A DNA stretch of 17,066 nucleotides, taken from positions 1-17,066 of the forward strand of contig CADCPP010000134.1 in NCBI GenBank assembly GCA_902803355.1, written 5' to 3'. The stretch is from an uncultured Lachnospiraceae bacterium. Its GTDB lineage: Bacteria > Bacillota > Clostridia > Lachnospirales > Lachnospiraceae. Under the pieces are notes generated by a model that saw only the letters and a list, made by a program, of their open reading frames with translations, did not search any database and was not told the origin of the DNA. Made by a program: the position numbers and the translations under genes. Below are positions 1-6,956 of this stretch, piece by piece. The stretch's first letter is position 1. Each line of letters begins with the position of its first letter.

Positions 1-144
1 CTGCGAGATAGAATCACCTTCAAAAAGGAAGTTTTTCGCAGGAATAGCAGCGCTATTTCAAGAAAAACTGACGCATTCGGCGGGAATTCCGGCCGCAGCC
101 AGGGTGCATGAGGGCCGGCCGGTGCCGCCTAAAATAAAAAGGTA
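1..144. other. Left-edge stretch with no supported gene
   Basis: Two plus-strand frames stay open from the window edge, one to a TGA at 109-111 and one to a TAG at 143-145. Either could be the C-terminal end of a gene lying mostly outside the window. Neither translation resembles a family I know, and the longer one has low GC at third positions, unlike the genes nearby. The DNA is rich in GGCC/CCGG runs near 100-125. I make no gene call here. Confidence 0.3.
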
Positions 145-173
145 GGGCGGCACGTCCCAGCTTCGTGCCGCCC
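145..173 (-). terminator. Rho-independent terminator, probably ending the ABC operon
   Basis: A perfect 10-bp stem GGGCGGCACG / CGTGCCGCCC (145-154 with 164-173) closes a 9-nt loop. Read leftward, it is followed after 4 nt by a U-rich tract (TTTTTATTTT, from 131-140), as expected for a minus-strand terminator. It lies about 175 bp beyond the last ABC permease stop. On the plus strand the tail is poor (TGTTTAA), though it could also stop a gene converging from the left. Confidence 0.75.
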
Positions 174-347
174 TGTTTAAGTATTTAATGAAGAAGGAGG
201 GAGCTGATTAACAGCTCAAATTATGAAAAAACTCTTATCTGTCCCAAAGGATACAGGACCGATGTGTTGATAATGTGAGGAGAATGTAATTGTTTTCAAG
301 ATAAAATGTGAACAAATTATGACACGCACCTTGTGCCGGGGAACACC
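174..347. other. Operon trailer without a recognisable gene
   Basis: This AT-rich stretch separates the last permease stop from the terminator hairpin. It contains a small inverted repeat GAGCTG-ATTAA-CAGCTC (201-217) without a U-tract. There is also an AAGGAGG-like string at 194-200 that has no start codon at a usable distance. I see no open frame with credible codon use; the best reading is an untranslated 3' trailer of the leftward operon. Confidence 0.5.
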
Positions 348-1331
348 CTACAGGATCCACAGCCACCAGGGCGGAAGGAAACAACGGGCAATTGCCACGG
401 CCGGAACGACAAGCGAGAGGTCGGTATAGATGGGGCAGAGGGCAAGGGAGAGCAGCAGAAGAAACAGACAGAAGATCCCCTGCCAGTTCTTTCCGGGAAT
501 GAGTTTCAGCAAAGAGCCGTATATAGCGAGCAGAAGTACATAGAAAAGCAGCGGCAGAAGCATCGCAGCCCTTCCGCAAAGGAGGGAGGCGCAGGCAGCG
601 GCAAGATAAAAGAGGCCGTAGCGGATGACGGCGCCGGGCAGGAAGAAGGAGAGCAGCGCTCTCCGCTTTCCGATGCGGGCAGAGAGAGTCTTTGTTTCAT
701 CCGCCAGAGGCTCTGCTGCCCCGTAAAGGCAGGCGGCAAACAGCAGCAGCGACATCGCCCCCAAAAAGAAGCGGTCCTGCCGCTCGCTTAAGGGCGTGAG
801 ATATCCTTTCGCGCTTTCCAGTTCGAAGCGAAACAGCGCACCGCTTTCGATCCGATCATAATACGCGGCAAAGATCTCTTCCTCAGAAAGCCCGGATCCG
901 TCCAGCGCATCCGCCATGATATACGGGGCGTAAACGGTGAACAGGGCGGCAGCGGCATGTTCCTGCCAGAGATCCGCCTGCAGGGAATTAGGGGATTTTA
1001 CAAAAACAAGCGCTGCTTTAAAGTCTTTATTTGCCAGGTTAGAGGAAATATTTCCCGGAATGATCACGGCGGCATCGGCGCGGCCTCTGGCAACGGCATC
1101 CCGCGCTTCGCCCGCGGAATCAGCCTGCGCAAATCCGGCTTCTTCCAGACAGGCGGCCATTCTTGTCGCGTCCGCATCGGCCTGACCTTCGATGGCATAG
1201 ACCGGGGCCGGCACGGCGACCTCTCCGGCAGCGCGCTGCGCAAGAAGCGGCAGGATGAGAAGGAGCAGCAGGAACAGGGGAAAACGGAAGGACACAAAGA
1301 GGCGCTTTACGGCAAACAGAAGATGCTTCAT
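348..1331 (-). CDS. ABC-2 type transporter permease (second subunit)
   Basis: This 327-residue integral membrane protein has the ABC-2 permease layout. One N-terminal membrane segment (about 10-32) is followed by an extracytoplasmic domain of roughly 160 residues. Five or so hydrophobic segments then fill the C-terminal half (about 190-320). The ATG overlaps the stop of the upstream permease gene in an ATGA arrangement, implying translational coupling and a heterodimer with that protein. The loop before the second membrane segment is acidic and polar (SGLSEEEIF...). The protein ends abruptly in PPWWLWIL, shortly after its last hydrophobic run. With the ATPase at 4173-4853 it should form an ABC exporter. 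The substrate cannot be told from sequence; ABC-2 pairs move drugs, peptides, lipids or polysaccharides. It is shorter than its partner (401 aa) and diverged from it, so the two are not a recent duplication. Confidence 0.8.
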   Translation of the reverse strand: MKHLLFAVKRLFVSFRFPLFLLLLLILPLLAQRAAGEVAVPAPVYAIEGQADADATRMAACLEEAGFAQADSAGEARDAVARGRADAAVIIPGNISSNLANKDFKAALVFVKSPNSLQADLWQEHAAAALFTVYAPYIMADALDGSGLSEEEIFAAYYDRIESGALFRFELESAKGYLTPLSERQDRFFLGAMSLLLFAACLYGAAEPLADETKTLSARIGKRRALLSFFLPGAVIRYGLFYLAAACASLLCGRAAMLLPLLFYVLLLAIYGSLLKLIPGKNWQGIFCLFLLLLSLALCPIYTDLSLVVPAVAIARCFLPPWWLWIL

Positions 1332-2533
1332 GATTCCGGATCACCTCCCCGTCCGATCGGACGTTTCGCGAGCACGCGAAGCGTCAAGACATATAGCAGC
1401 CCGGCGAGTGCCGCGGCGAGTGCGATGCACAGCCAGTCGGCTTTCCCGCCAAAGAGCGGCGCAAAGCAGGCAGAAACAAGGCCGGAAGGAAAGAAGCGTC
1501 CGACCACGGTCAGGCTGCGCGAGAGCATGCTGCGCGGGATGATGCCCCCGGCCAGAAACAGACCGGTCACAGCCATGGCGCTGATGCTTCCGAAGGCAAG
1601 CCCCCGGTCCGCAAACATCACGGAAAGGCAGGAAACAAACTGGCTGAGAACAAGCAGACCAAGCAGAAACAGCAGGAGGCTGAAGACGGTAAGCGTGAGC
1701 GGCAGCACCCTGGAGAGCGCGACAAGAAGCAGTATGGCAAAGATACTATGGAAGAGCAGTGGCCAGAGCCATTTGCCGAGGAAGAAGCGGCCGGGTGTAA
1801 CGCCCAGGGCATAGAGCCTCGTGAGCATATCGGAGCGGTTATCACTCAGATACAGCCCCATGAAGAAGAGGCCGGCCAGGGTGAAAAACAGGACCAGCCA
1901 GGCCACTGCGTAGTAGGCCGTGATCGAAAGCGAGGTGCCGTCATAGGCCGTCGTTTCAACAGCAAACGCCTCGTCATAGAGCGAAAGCGCGGCATCCATG
2001 AGTCCGGTATTGCTGACAAGCAGGAAGTTCTTTTCAAAGTCTGCGGAAAGACCGTGGTCCCAGATCAGCTTCTGCCCCGCGAAGACGCCGTATTGCCCCG
2101 CAGCCAGAAGACGCTCCCCGAACAGCGCCACGGAGGCAACGATATCGGCGGAGGCGGCAGCGGCGTCGGAAAGAATGATCCTGCCCTTTGCCGCATTGCC
2201 GACCATGATATCGTTCAGGTATCCCTCCGGCAGAATGATCACGGCGGCGCATTCCCCGGCATTCAGGCGGGCGATGGCTTCGTCTTCGTCATCCGCGGAC
2301 TCAATATGCAGCAGGCTGTCGATATAGCTCTGTGCCTCTACGGTGCTGATGGCGATGCGGCTGTATAAAGAGTCCTCCTGATCGACCAGAAGGACTTCGG
2401 CGCGGGCTGCTCCTGCCGAGGCGCCCTGCAGCACGGCAAAAGAAGCCGCAGCGATCACAGCGGCCAGCAGCAGGGATAAGACAAGCGCGGGGATCACCCC
2501 GCGCCTGAATAATCTTCCGTCTCTACGGAGCAT
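1328..2533 (-). CDS. ABC-2 type transporter permease (first subunit)
   Basis: This 401-residue protein has an N-terminal membrane helix (about 12-35) and a long outside domain (about 40-205) typical of ABC-2 permeases of the DrrB/NatB/YhaP type. About five further helices follow (roughly 207-390). The LYLSDNRSDMLTRLYALGVTP stretch at the first cytoplasmic loop matches the short coupling segment seen in this family, where a conserved small helix contacts the ATPase. The start ATG at 2533 is preceded by an AAAGGA ribosome site. The gene follows the ectodomain protein by 35 bp and overlaps the next permease by 4 bp. The basic tail (LAKRPIGRGGDPES) is consistent with a cytoplasmic C terminus. The family assignment is firm on topology and context; the cargo is unknown. 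Confidence 0.85.
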   Translation of the reverse strand: MLRRDGRLFRRGVIPALVLSLLLAAVIAAASFAVLQGASAGAARAEVLLVDQEDSLYSRIAISTVEAQSYIDSLLHIESADDEDEAIARLNAGECAAVIILPEGYLNDIMVGNAAKGRIILSDAAAASADIVASVALFGERLLAAGQYGVFAGQKLIWDHGLSADFEKNFLLVSNTGLMDAALSLYDEAFAVETTAYDGTSLSITAYYAVAWLVLFFTLAGLFFMGLYLSDNRSDMLTRLYALGVTPGRFFLGKWLWPLLFHSIFAILLLVALSRVLPLTLTVFSLLLFLLGLLVLSQFVSCLSVMFADRGLAFGSISAMAVTGLFLAGGIIPRSMLSRSLTVVGRFFPSGLVSACFAPLFGGKADWLCIALAAALAGLLYVLTLRVLAKRPIGRGGDPES

Positions 2534-2568
2534 GAAAAAGTTCCTTTCGGGACGTATTTACCGTCCGA

Positions 2569-4158
2569 TCAATACATCTCATCCCGGATCTTTTCAACCA
2601 GATCCTGGACAGCTTCCTTCACATCCTCACCCAGATCTTCGAAATCATCTTCCGAAAGAGTGAGCAGATCGGTCGTCTTGGAAATGGTCGGCACCTTCGC
2701 GCTTTCGCTTAACACGATGGTGGTGCCCAGATCCTTAACGGTCATGCCGTCATATTCCAGCTTCTTCAGGACAATGGTGGTCTCCTTGCCCTTCTGGGTC
2801 ATGCTGCCGGTCAGCTTGAGATCCAGATCGCTGCTGCTGATGCGCAGATCGCCGCTGGACTTATCCCAGCTGAAGGTAATGGTCGCGGAGCTGTTGTCTG
2901 CTTTGACTTTGATCTTGGCGGTAAACTGGCTCTTGGTGTTTTCCTCGACCGTATAGGTCACGGTCTGCTTGGAGTAGCTGTTCTTCTGGGTGACCGAGAT
3001 GTAAGTGGGATTCTTCCAGTCGGGGCCGCCTTCGAGGGTATAAACGGTCTTGCCGTAGTCATCTTTGGTGGTGATCTCGGCCTTGACCATCTGTCCGCCG
3101 GAATTGCTGACGTAGAACACGCAGGTCAGATCCAGATCGTCCTTCTCGGCGTCTCCCATCTTGTCCAGCTCGTCATCGATCCCTTCGTAGAATTCATCAA
3201 TGAAATCATCGGGATCCTGGCCGTCGTATTCCATAAGCGGGCCGTAGGTATCGGTCACAGAGGTCAGAAGCTTCTTGAGATCCTTGTCGGACTTGGCCCA
3301 CTTCAGAAGGTCAGTCGCGACAGCCGCGGCCTGTTTGCCGTTCAGCTCGATCGTAACGGCAGTGGTCTTGACATCCTTCTCGCCGATGGAGATGGTCTCG
3401 GAGGCTTTGGTGATGTCCGCGTTCTTTTCCAGGCTCTTCAGCAGCACCTGGGCAGCCGCTTCGGCTACTGCCTTGCCCTGCTTCGTCAGTTCCTTTGCGG
3501 GGGCGATCGGGCCGTTTTTCAGGGAGACCAGCCAGTCATAGATCTCTTCCGGAAGCGCGTAATCGCTGTCCGATTTCGGATCCAGGACGGAGCCGGGCAG
3601 ATTCTTGGCCAGGTTCTTGAAGCTCAGGCCGTATGCGGTCTTGCCCAGAAGGGCGTCGCAGGCGGCGGCAATTTCCTCTTCCGAGAAGGTGAGGGTCCCG
3701 TTCACGACGGATTTGTTTTTCAGCAGCGCATCAAAGACCAGAGCGCCCTTTGAGGACTTCGCATCGGCATAGGAGGTCAGATTGATGGTGGCAGGGATGT
3801 CCATGCGAAGCACATCGCTGAGCTTGGACAGGTCGATGCTGACGGCCACGCTGCCGGAATTGCCAAGGTTCTCTGCGAGAGCAAAGGGAGCGGATTTCTC
3901 CAGTGCTTCGGCCGTCTTTTTCGCGCCGAGGGCGACCTTGTTCAGCGGCTTGCCTGACGCTGCGGCGCGGATGCCGAAGAACGCGATCGCGCCTACGGCA
4001 AGAACGGCGAGGACGATCAGCAGGACCTTCGGAAAGCCTTTTTTCTTGACCGGCTCTTCCGGAATGGGCGATGCATAGACCGGCGCCTCAGTCTGGGGCT
4101 GAGGAGCAGGAGCAACGACCGGTTCCTCATTCACATTGGGGTTTTCATTCTCGTTCAT
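2569..4158 (-). CDS. Membrane-anchored protein with large extracytoplasmic domain, function unknown
   Basis: This predicted 529-residue protein starts with an acidic, Asn/Pro-rich cytoplasmic segment (about 1-38, with PAPQPQ and Glu-Pro runs). A Lys-rich stop and a single membrane helix (about 43-66, LLIVLAVLAVGAIAFFG) follow. About 460 outside residues then remain, rich in Ser, Thr, Lys and Asp and in alternating beta-like patterns (for example KQTVTYTVEENTKSQFTAKI). I chose ATG 4158 because GAAGGAG sits 6-8 nt upstream; an earlier in-frame ATG gives 13 extra residues but overlaps the ATPase gene. There is no lipobox, no recognisable enzyme motif and no cysteine pattern. Its place between the ATPase and the permeases suggests an accessory or substrate-handling subunit of the transporter. 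The family may be one of the clostridial DUFs; I cannot name it securely. Confidence 0.75.
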   Translation of the reverse strand: MNENENPNVNEEPVVAPAPQPQTEAPVYASPIPEEPVKKKGFPKVLLIVLAVLAVGAIAFFGIRAAASGKPLNKVALGAKKTAEALEKSAPFALAENLGNSGSVAVSIDLSKLSDVLRMDIPATINLTSYADAKSSKGALVFDALLKNKSVVNGTLTFSEEEIAAACDALLGKTAYGLSFKNLAKNLPGSVLDPKSDSDYALPEEIYDWLVSLKNGPIAPAKELTKQGKAVAEAAAQVLLKSLEKNADITKASETISIGEKDVKTTAVTIELNGKQAAAVATDLLKWAKSDKDLKKLLTSVTDTYGPLMEYDGQDPDDFIDEFYEGIDDELDKMGDAEKDDLDLTCVFYVSNSGGQMVKAEITTKDDYGKTVYTLEGGPDWKNPTYISVTQKNSYSKQTVTYTVEENTKSQFTAKIKVKADNSSATITFSWDKSSGDLRISSSDLDLKLTGSMTQKGKETTIVLKKLEYDGMTVKDLGTTIVLSESAKVPTISKTTDLLTLSEDDFEDLGEDVKEAVQDLVEKIRDEMY

Positions 4159-4172
4159 GGTTTTCTCCTTCT

Positions 4173-4853
4173 TCATGGTTTGGGACAGGCGGCGCACAGG
4201 GCGCGGTAGGCGTTGTCCAGCTTGACAGTTTCCTGTATCAGATCTCCGGAGGTTCCGGAGAGAGTAGCTTTTTCAAAGATCTGCGGCGTTTCATTGCCTA
4301 AAAACACCAGGCGGTCGTAAAAGGCGGCAAATTCACTTACCTCATGGCCCACGTAAACGATGCAGCGGCCCTCTGCCTTAAGGCTCAGGATGAGCTCCTG
4401 CAGCTCGTCGCGGTATTCCACATCAAGTCCGGAACAGGGCTCGTCAAAGAGCAGGTTTTCCGGACTGCCCAGCAGAGCGCAGGCAATGCTGACCCGCTTT
4501 TTCGTACCGCCGGAAAGGGAAGAGACCTTCTTTTTGCGGTAGCGGTCCACCCCGAAGGGCAGCTGCTCCGGCAGCTTCACACCGGCAAGATTTGCGAAAA
4601 AGGAAAGGTTATCCTGCGCGCTCATGTCCTCAAAGAGGGCAGTGCCCTGCGGCACATAGCCGGTGCGGCCATCGGCCATGACCGTGCCTTCATCCGGCTT
4701 CAGCACGCCGGCAAGCAGGCTTAAGGCCGTGGACTTTCCGCTGCCGTTCGGCCCGGCGAGGACCACGCACTCTCCCGGAGCCGCGCTAAAACTCAGGTTT
4801 TTCAGCAGCGGCTTCTTGTTATAGGAAAAGCTAAGGCCCTTGGCTGTGAGCAT
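4173..4853 (-). CDS. ABC transporter ATP-binding protein
   Basis: This 226-residue nucleotide-binding subunit carries every ABC motif. Walker A is GPNGSGKST (34-42), the Q-loop Gln is near 69, the signature is LSGGT (113-117), Walker B is LLFDEP (134-139), the D-loop is SGLD (141-144) and the switch His is at 170. It hydrolyses ATP to drive the two ABC-2 permeases encoded downstream. AGGAGG lies about 5 nt before ATG 4853, just behind a good minus-strand promoter. The stop codon TGA at 4173-4175 is 15 bp ahead of the next start, whose ribosome site lies in the gap. The second half is short for the family, about 55 residues after the switch His, but complete. The full operon order is ATPase, ectodomain protein, permease, permease. 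Confidence 0.95.
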   Translation of the reverse strand: MLTAKGLSFSYNKKPLLKNLSFSAAPGECVVLAGPNGSGKSTALSLLAGVLKPDEGTVMADGRTGYVPQGTALFEDMSAQDNLSFFANLAGVKLPEQLPFGVDRYRKKKVSSLSGGTKKRVSIACALLGSPENLLFDEPCSGLDVEYRDELQELILSLKAEGRCIVYVGHEVSEFAAFYDRLVFLGNETPQIFEKATLSGTSGDLIQETVKLDNAYRALCAACPKP

Positions 4854-4879
4854 GATGCCTCCTGGACATATTTTTAATT

Positions 4880-4908
4880 ATTATAAGTCAAAATTGTTAA
4901 ACATGCAA
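4880..4908 (-). promoter_or_regulatory. Promoter of the ABC operon
   Basis: Read on the minus strand: -35 TTGCAT, 17-bp spacer, -10 TATAAT (perfect). It lies 27 bp upstream of the ATPase start codon, so the 5' leader would be about 20 nt. No operator-like inverted repeat is obvious across it. Confidence 0.8.
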
Positions 4909-5043
4909 GTTCTCTTTTGAAAAGCGGGATAAAACCGCCCGTTTTGCCGCATAATCCGCCGATTTTTGGCTGTTTGCCTCCACCCGGGCGCCCTTCCGGC
5001 AGTTTTTGCGCAAAGATGAGCAGGATTTTAGAAAGCTCCTGCC

Positions 5044-5072
5044 TTGCGGCAAAGGCCGGATTGTGGTATAGT
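5044..5072 (+). promoter_or_regulatory. Promoter of ddl
   Basis: -35 TTGCGG (5044-5049), 17-bp spacer, -10 TATAGT (5067-5072) with an extended-10 TGG just before it. Transcription would begin near 5079, giving a leader of about 24 nt to ATG 5103. The 4915-5040 gap between this and the divergent ABC promoter holds only GC-rich half-hairpins and no gene that I can see. Confidence 0.75.
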
Positions 5073-5102
5073 GCAGATACCTTGTGAAAAGAGGTGCTGT
5101 TT

Positions 5103-6164
5103 ATGGCAAAGCAAAGCGTTGCCGTCTTTTTCGGCGGCATGTCCTCGGAACATGATATTTCCTGTATCTCCGCGCAGACCATCGCAGGCGGGCTGGACCG
5201 CGACAAATATAACGTGATCCTGGTGGGGATCACAAAAGAAGGCCGCTGGCTTTTGGTCAATGACCTGGAAAGTATGAAGGACGGTTCCTGGCGGGAGGGC
5301 AAAGCGACTGCCGTGCTGCTTCCCGATGCAACGGAAAAATGCCTGTTGATCATCCCGGAAAAGGGAGAGATCCGCAGACAGAAGATCGATGTGGCGTTTC
5401 CGGTGCTGCACGGACGATTCGGCGAGGACGGCACCATTCAGGGGCTGTTTGAACTGGCGAAGATCCCCTATGTGGGCTGCGGCGTAGCGGCATCGGCGGT
5501 CTGCATGGACAAGCTTTACGCGAAGGTGCTGGTGGAAGAGCTGGGCATCGCGCAGGCGCGGTTTGTGGCCTTTACCCATCGGGAGCTCGAGGCGGGAGAA
5601 GCTGCCTGCGCCGCGAAGGTGGAGGCGGCGTTCCCTTATCCGGTCTTTGTAAAGCCGACTGACGGCGGCTCCAGCCAGGGCGTGACCCGCGTGGAGAAGA
5701 GAAGTGAACTGTATGCGGCACTTAAGCTCGCGGCGTCAGAGGGCACCCGCGTGATGGTGGAAGAAGCCATAAGCGGCCGCGAGATCGAGTGCGCCGTCTT
5801 AAGCACGCCTGAAGGAACGAAAGCTTCCGGTGTGGGCGAGATCAAGGCCGCGGCAGCGTTTTACGATTTCGAGGCAAAATACACGAATCCGGATTCTGAG
5901 ACCGATCCGCACCCCGTCTTTCCCGAAGGAAAGGAAGAAGAGGTCCGAAGGGACGCCGTGCGCATCTTTGAAGCGGTGGGCGGCTACGGGCTCTCCCGTG
6001 TTGATTTCTTCCTGGAAAACGGGACGAACCGGGTCGTCTTCAATGAAGTCAATACCTTGCCCGGCTTTACGTCCATCAGCATGTATCCCATGCTCTGGAA
6101 AGAGGCAGGCCTTCCGCTGGGAGAACTGCTGGATCAGCTCGTCGCGTCCGCCTTCAGACGCTGA
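5103..6164 (+). CDS. ddl: D-alanine--D-alanine ligase
   Basis: This ATP-grasp enzyme (353 aa from ATG 5103) joins two D-alanines for the peptidoglycan stem peptide, in the cytoplasm. Recognisable parts in order: N-terminal FFGGMSSEHDIS loop; VLHGRFGEDGTIQGLFELA; YVGCGVAASAVCMDKLYAK; ATP-grasp VFVKPTDGGSSQGVTRV; omega loop AAAFYDFEAKYTNPDSETD; and the C-terminal metal site NEVNTLPGFTSISMYP. The YDFEAKY loop carries the Tyr typical of D-Ala-D-Ala ligases. It does not look like the VanA-type loop of D-lactate ligases, so no glycopeptide resistance is implied. A GTG at 5094 would add three residues, but AGAGG is better spaced for ATG 5103. The gene is transcribed alone from its own promoter and ends at the palindromic terminator 6197-6230. 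Confidence 0.95.
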   Translation: MAKQSVAVFFGGMSSEHDISCISAQTIAGGLDRDKYNVILVGITKEGRWLLVNDLESMKDGSWREGKATAVLLPDATEKCLLIIPEKGEIRRQKIDVAFPVLHGRFGEDGTIQGLFELAKIPYVGCGVAASAVCMDKLYAKVLVEELGIAQARFVAFTHRELEAGEAACAAKVEAAFPYPVFVKPTDGGSSQGVTRVEKRSELYAALKLAASEGTRVMVEEAISGREIECAVLSTPEGTKASGVGEIKAAAAFYDFEAKYTNPDSETDPHPVFPEGKEEEVRRDAVRIFEAVGGYGLSRVDFFLENGTNRVVFNEVNTLPGFTSISMYPMLWKEAGLPLGELLDQLVASAFRR

Positions 6165-6196
6165 AATGCGCAGGGAGAAAATGCGAAACTACCCAT

Positions 6197-6230
6197 ATGA
6201 AAACGCCGCCCGGCCGGGCGGCGTTTTCAT
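6197..6230. terminator. Bidirectional terminator, 34-bp perfect palindrome
   Basis: ATGAAAACGCCGCCCGG is followed with no spacer by its exact reverse complement. In RNA this gives a very GC-rich hairpin flanked by A-tract and U-tract on both strands. It sits between the convergent ddl stop (6164) and the stop of the small membrane gene (6245), 32 bp and 14 bp away. Symmetry and position both say two-way termination. Confidence 0.9.
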
Positions 6231-6244
6231 TTAAGTCAAGAGAA

Positions 6245-6757
6245 TTATTTCTTCTTTCCCTTTGCGGGTTCTTCCTTTTTGAGCTTGGCGTTGATGCTGT
6301 TTCCGATGCGCTTGAGCACGCCGACCTTGGCGGGCTTTTCCGGGACCTTGCCGCCGCGCACGCTCTTCAACTCCGCAATATAGATCCCGCTCAGCGCGAC
6401 CTTGCATTCTTTCTTGACGGGGATGATCTCGAAAACGTCGGCGTCACACATCAGGGACATGATCTGCGGCCCGATCTTGGCCTTCACGATGGGCAGCTTC
6501 TGGTTTTTCGCATACCAGGGCAGCTGGCCGAGCGCGGCTTCGGGAAGTCCGGATTCCTTCGGTTTCAGTTTCTTTTTATCGATCACCAGGATGGACGCGA
6601 CCTGCTTGGAAGCCTCGATCTGCTCCTGTGCTTCATTCTGTTTTTTCTGCATCTTTTTTCCGAAGAAATACAGACCGGCAAGGATAAGGGCGGCCACGCC
6701 GAAAATGATCCCGACGATCCCCCAGCTGCTGATGGCGAGTAATAATGTTGCAGGCAT
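6245..6757 (-). CDS. Small conserved membrane-anchored protein, function unknown
   Basis: This 170-residue protein has an N-terminal membrane helix (about 8-31, WGIVGIIFGVAALILAGLYFFG). A Lys/Gln/Glu-rich coiled-coil-like stretch (about 32-55) follows, then a globular soluble domain (about 57-150) and a very basic tail ending KGKKK. I chose ATG 6757, which has AGAAGGAGA upstream; a farther start would add 18 residues of non-membrane sequence through the ribosome site. From memory, proteins with this helix-plus-LVIDKKK...LPWYAKNQKLP pattern recur as uncharacterised proteins in Lachnospiraceae. The soluble part (VKAKIGPQIMSLMCDADVFEIIPVKKE) looks mostly beta. No enzyme motif is visible. It is monocistronic, with its own promoter at 6817-6845, and converges on ddl. 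Confidence 0.8.
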   Translation of the reverse strand: MPATLLLAISSWGIVGIIFGVAALILAGLYFFGKKMQKKQNEAQEQIEASKQVASILVIDKKKLKPKESGLPEAALGQLPWYAKNQKLPIVKAKIGPQIMSLMCDADVFEIIPVKKECKVALSGIYIAELKSVRGGKVPEKPAKVGVLKRIGNSINAKLKKEEPAKGKKK

Positions 6758-6816
6758 GGTAAATGGTTCTCCTTCTGGGGAAAGCGAAGATGCCTTGCCT
6801 TCCCGACGCAAGGGCG

Positions 6817-6845
6817 ATTATAGCATTAAAACTCCGGGAGCGCAA
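6817..6845 (-). promoter_or_regulatory. Promoter of the small membrane protein gene
   Basis: On the minus strand: -35 TTGCGC, 17-bp spacer, extended -10 TGC-TATAAT. It is about 60 bp upstream of ATG 6757. It is divergent from, and 29 bp away from, the -35 of the next promoter, so a shared regulator could act on both. Confidence 0.8.
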
Positions 6846-6874
6846 GATGAGGAGAGACATCTTTTCCAAAACTC

Positions 6875-6903
6875 TTGCACGCTGAGGCGCTTTCGGGTAA
6901 AAT
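6875..6903 (+). promoter_or_regulatory. Promoter of the polytopic membrane protein gene
   Basis: -35 TTGCAC (6875-6880), 17-bp spacer, -10 TAAAAT (6898-6903). It lies about 53 bp before the GTG start at 6957, back to back with the promoter at 6817-6845. Confidence 0.7.
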
Positions 6904-6956
6904 GATCAAAAGAGACAGCTCCCTTTCGAAAACAGAACAAAAGAGGCAGAAACAGC

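Noticed and set aside
957..2368. Several plus-strand open frames of 95-285 codons opposite the ABC permeases
   Set aside because: Basic, low-complexity shadows. The minus-strand frames have membrane topology, ribosome sites and ATGA coupling.
5103..6164. Van-type D-Ala-D-Lac or D-Ala-D-Ser ligase
   Set aside because: The omega loop YDFEAKY fits ordinary D-Ala-D-Ala ligases and no vanH, vanX or vanT-like neighbour is present.
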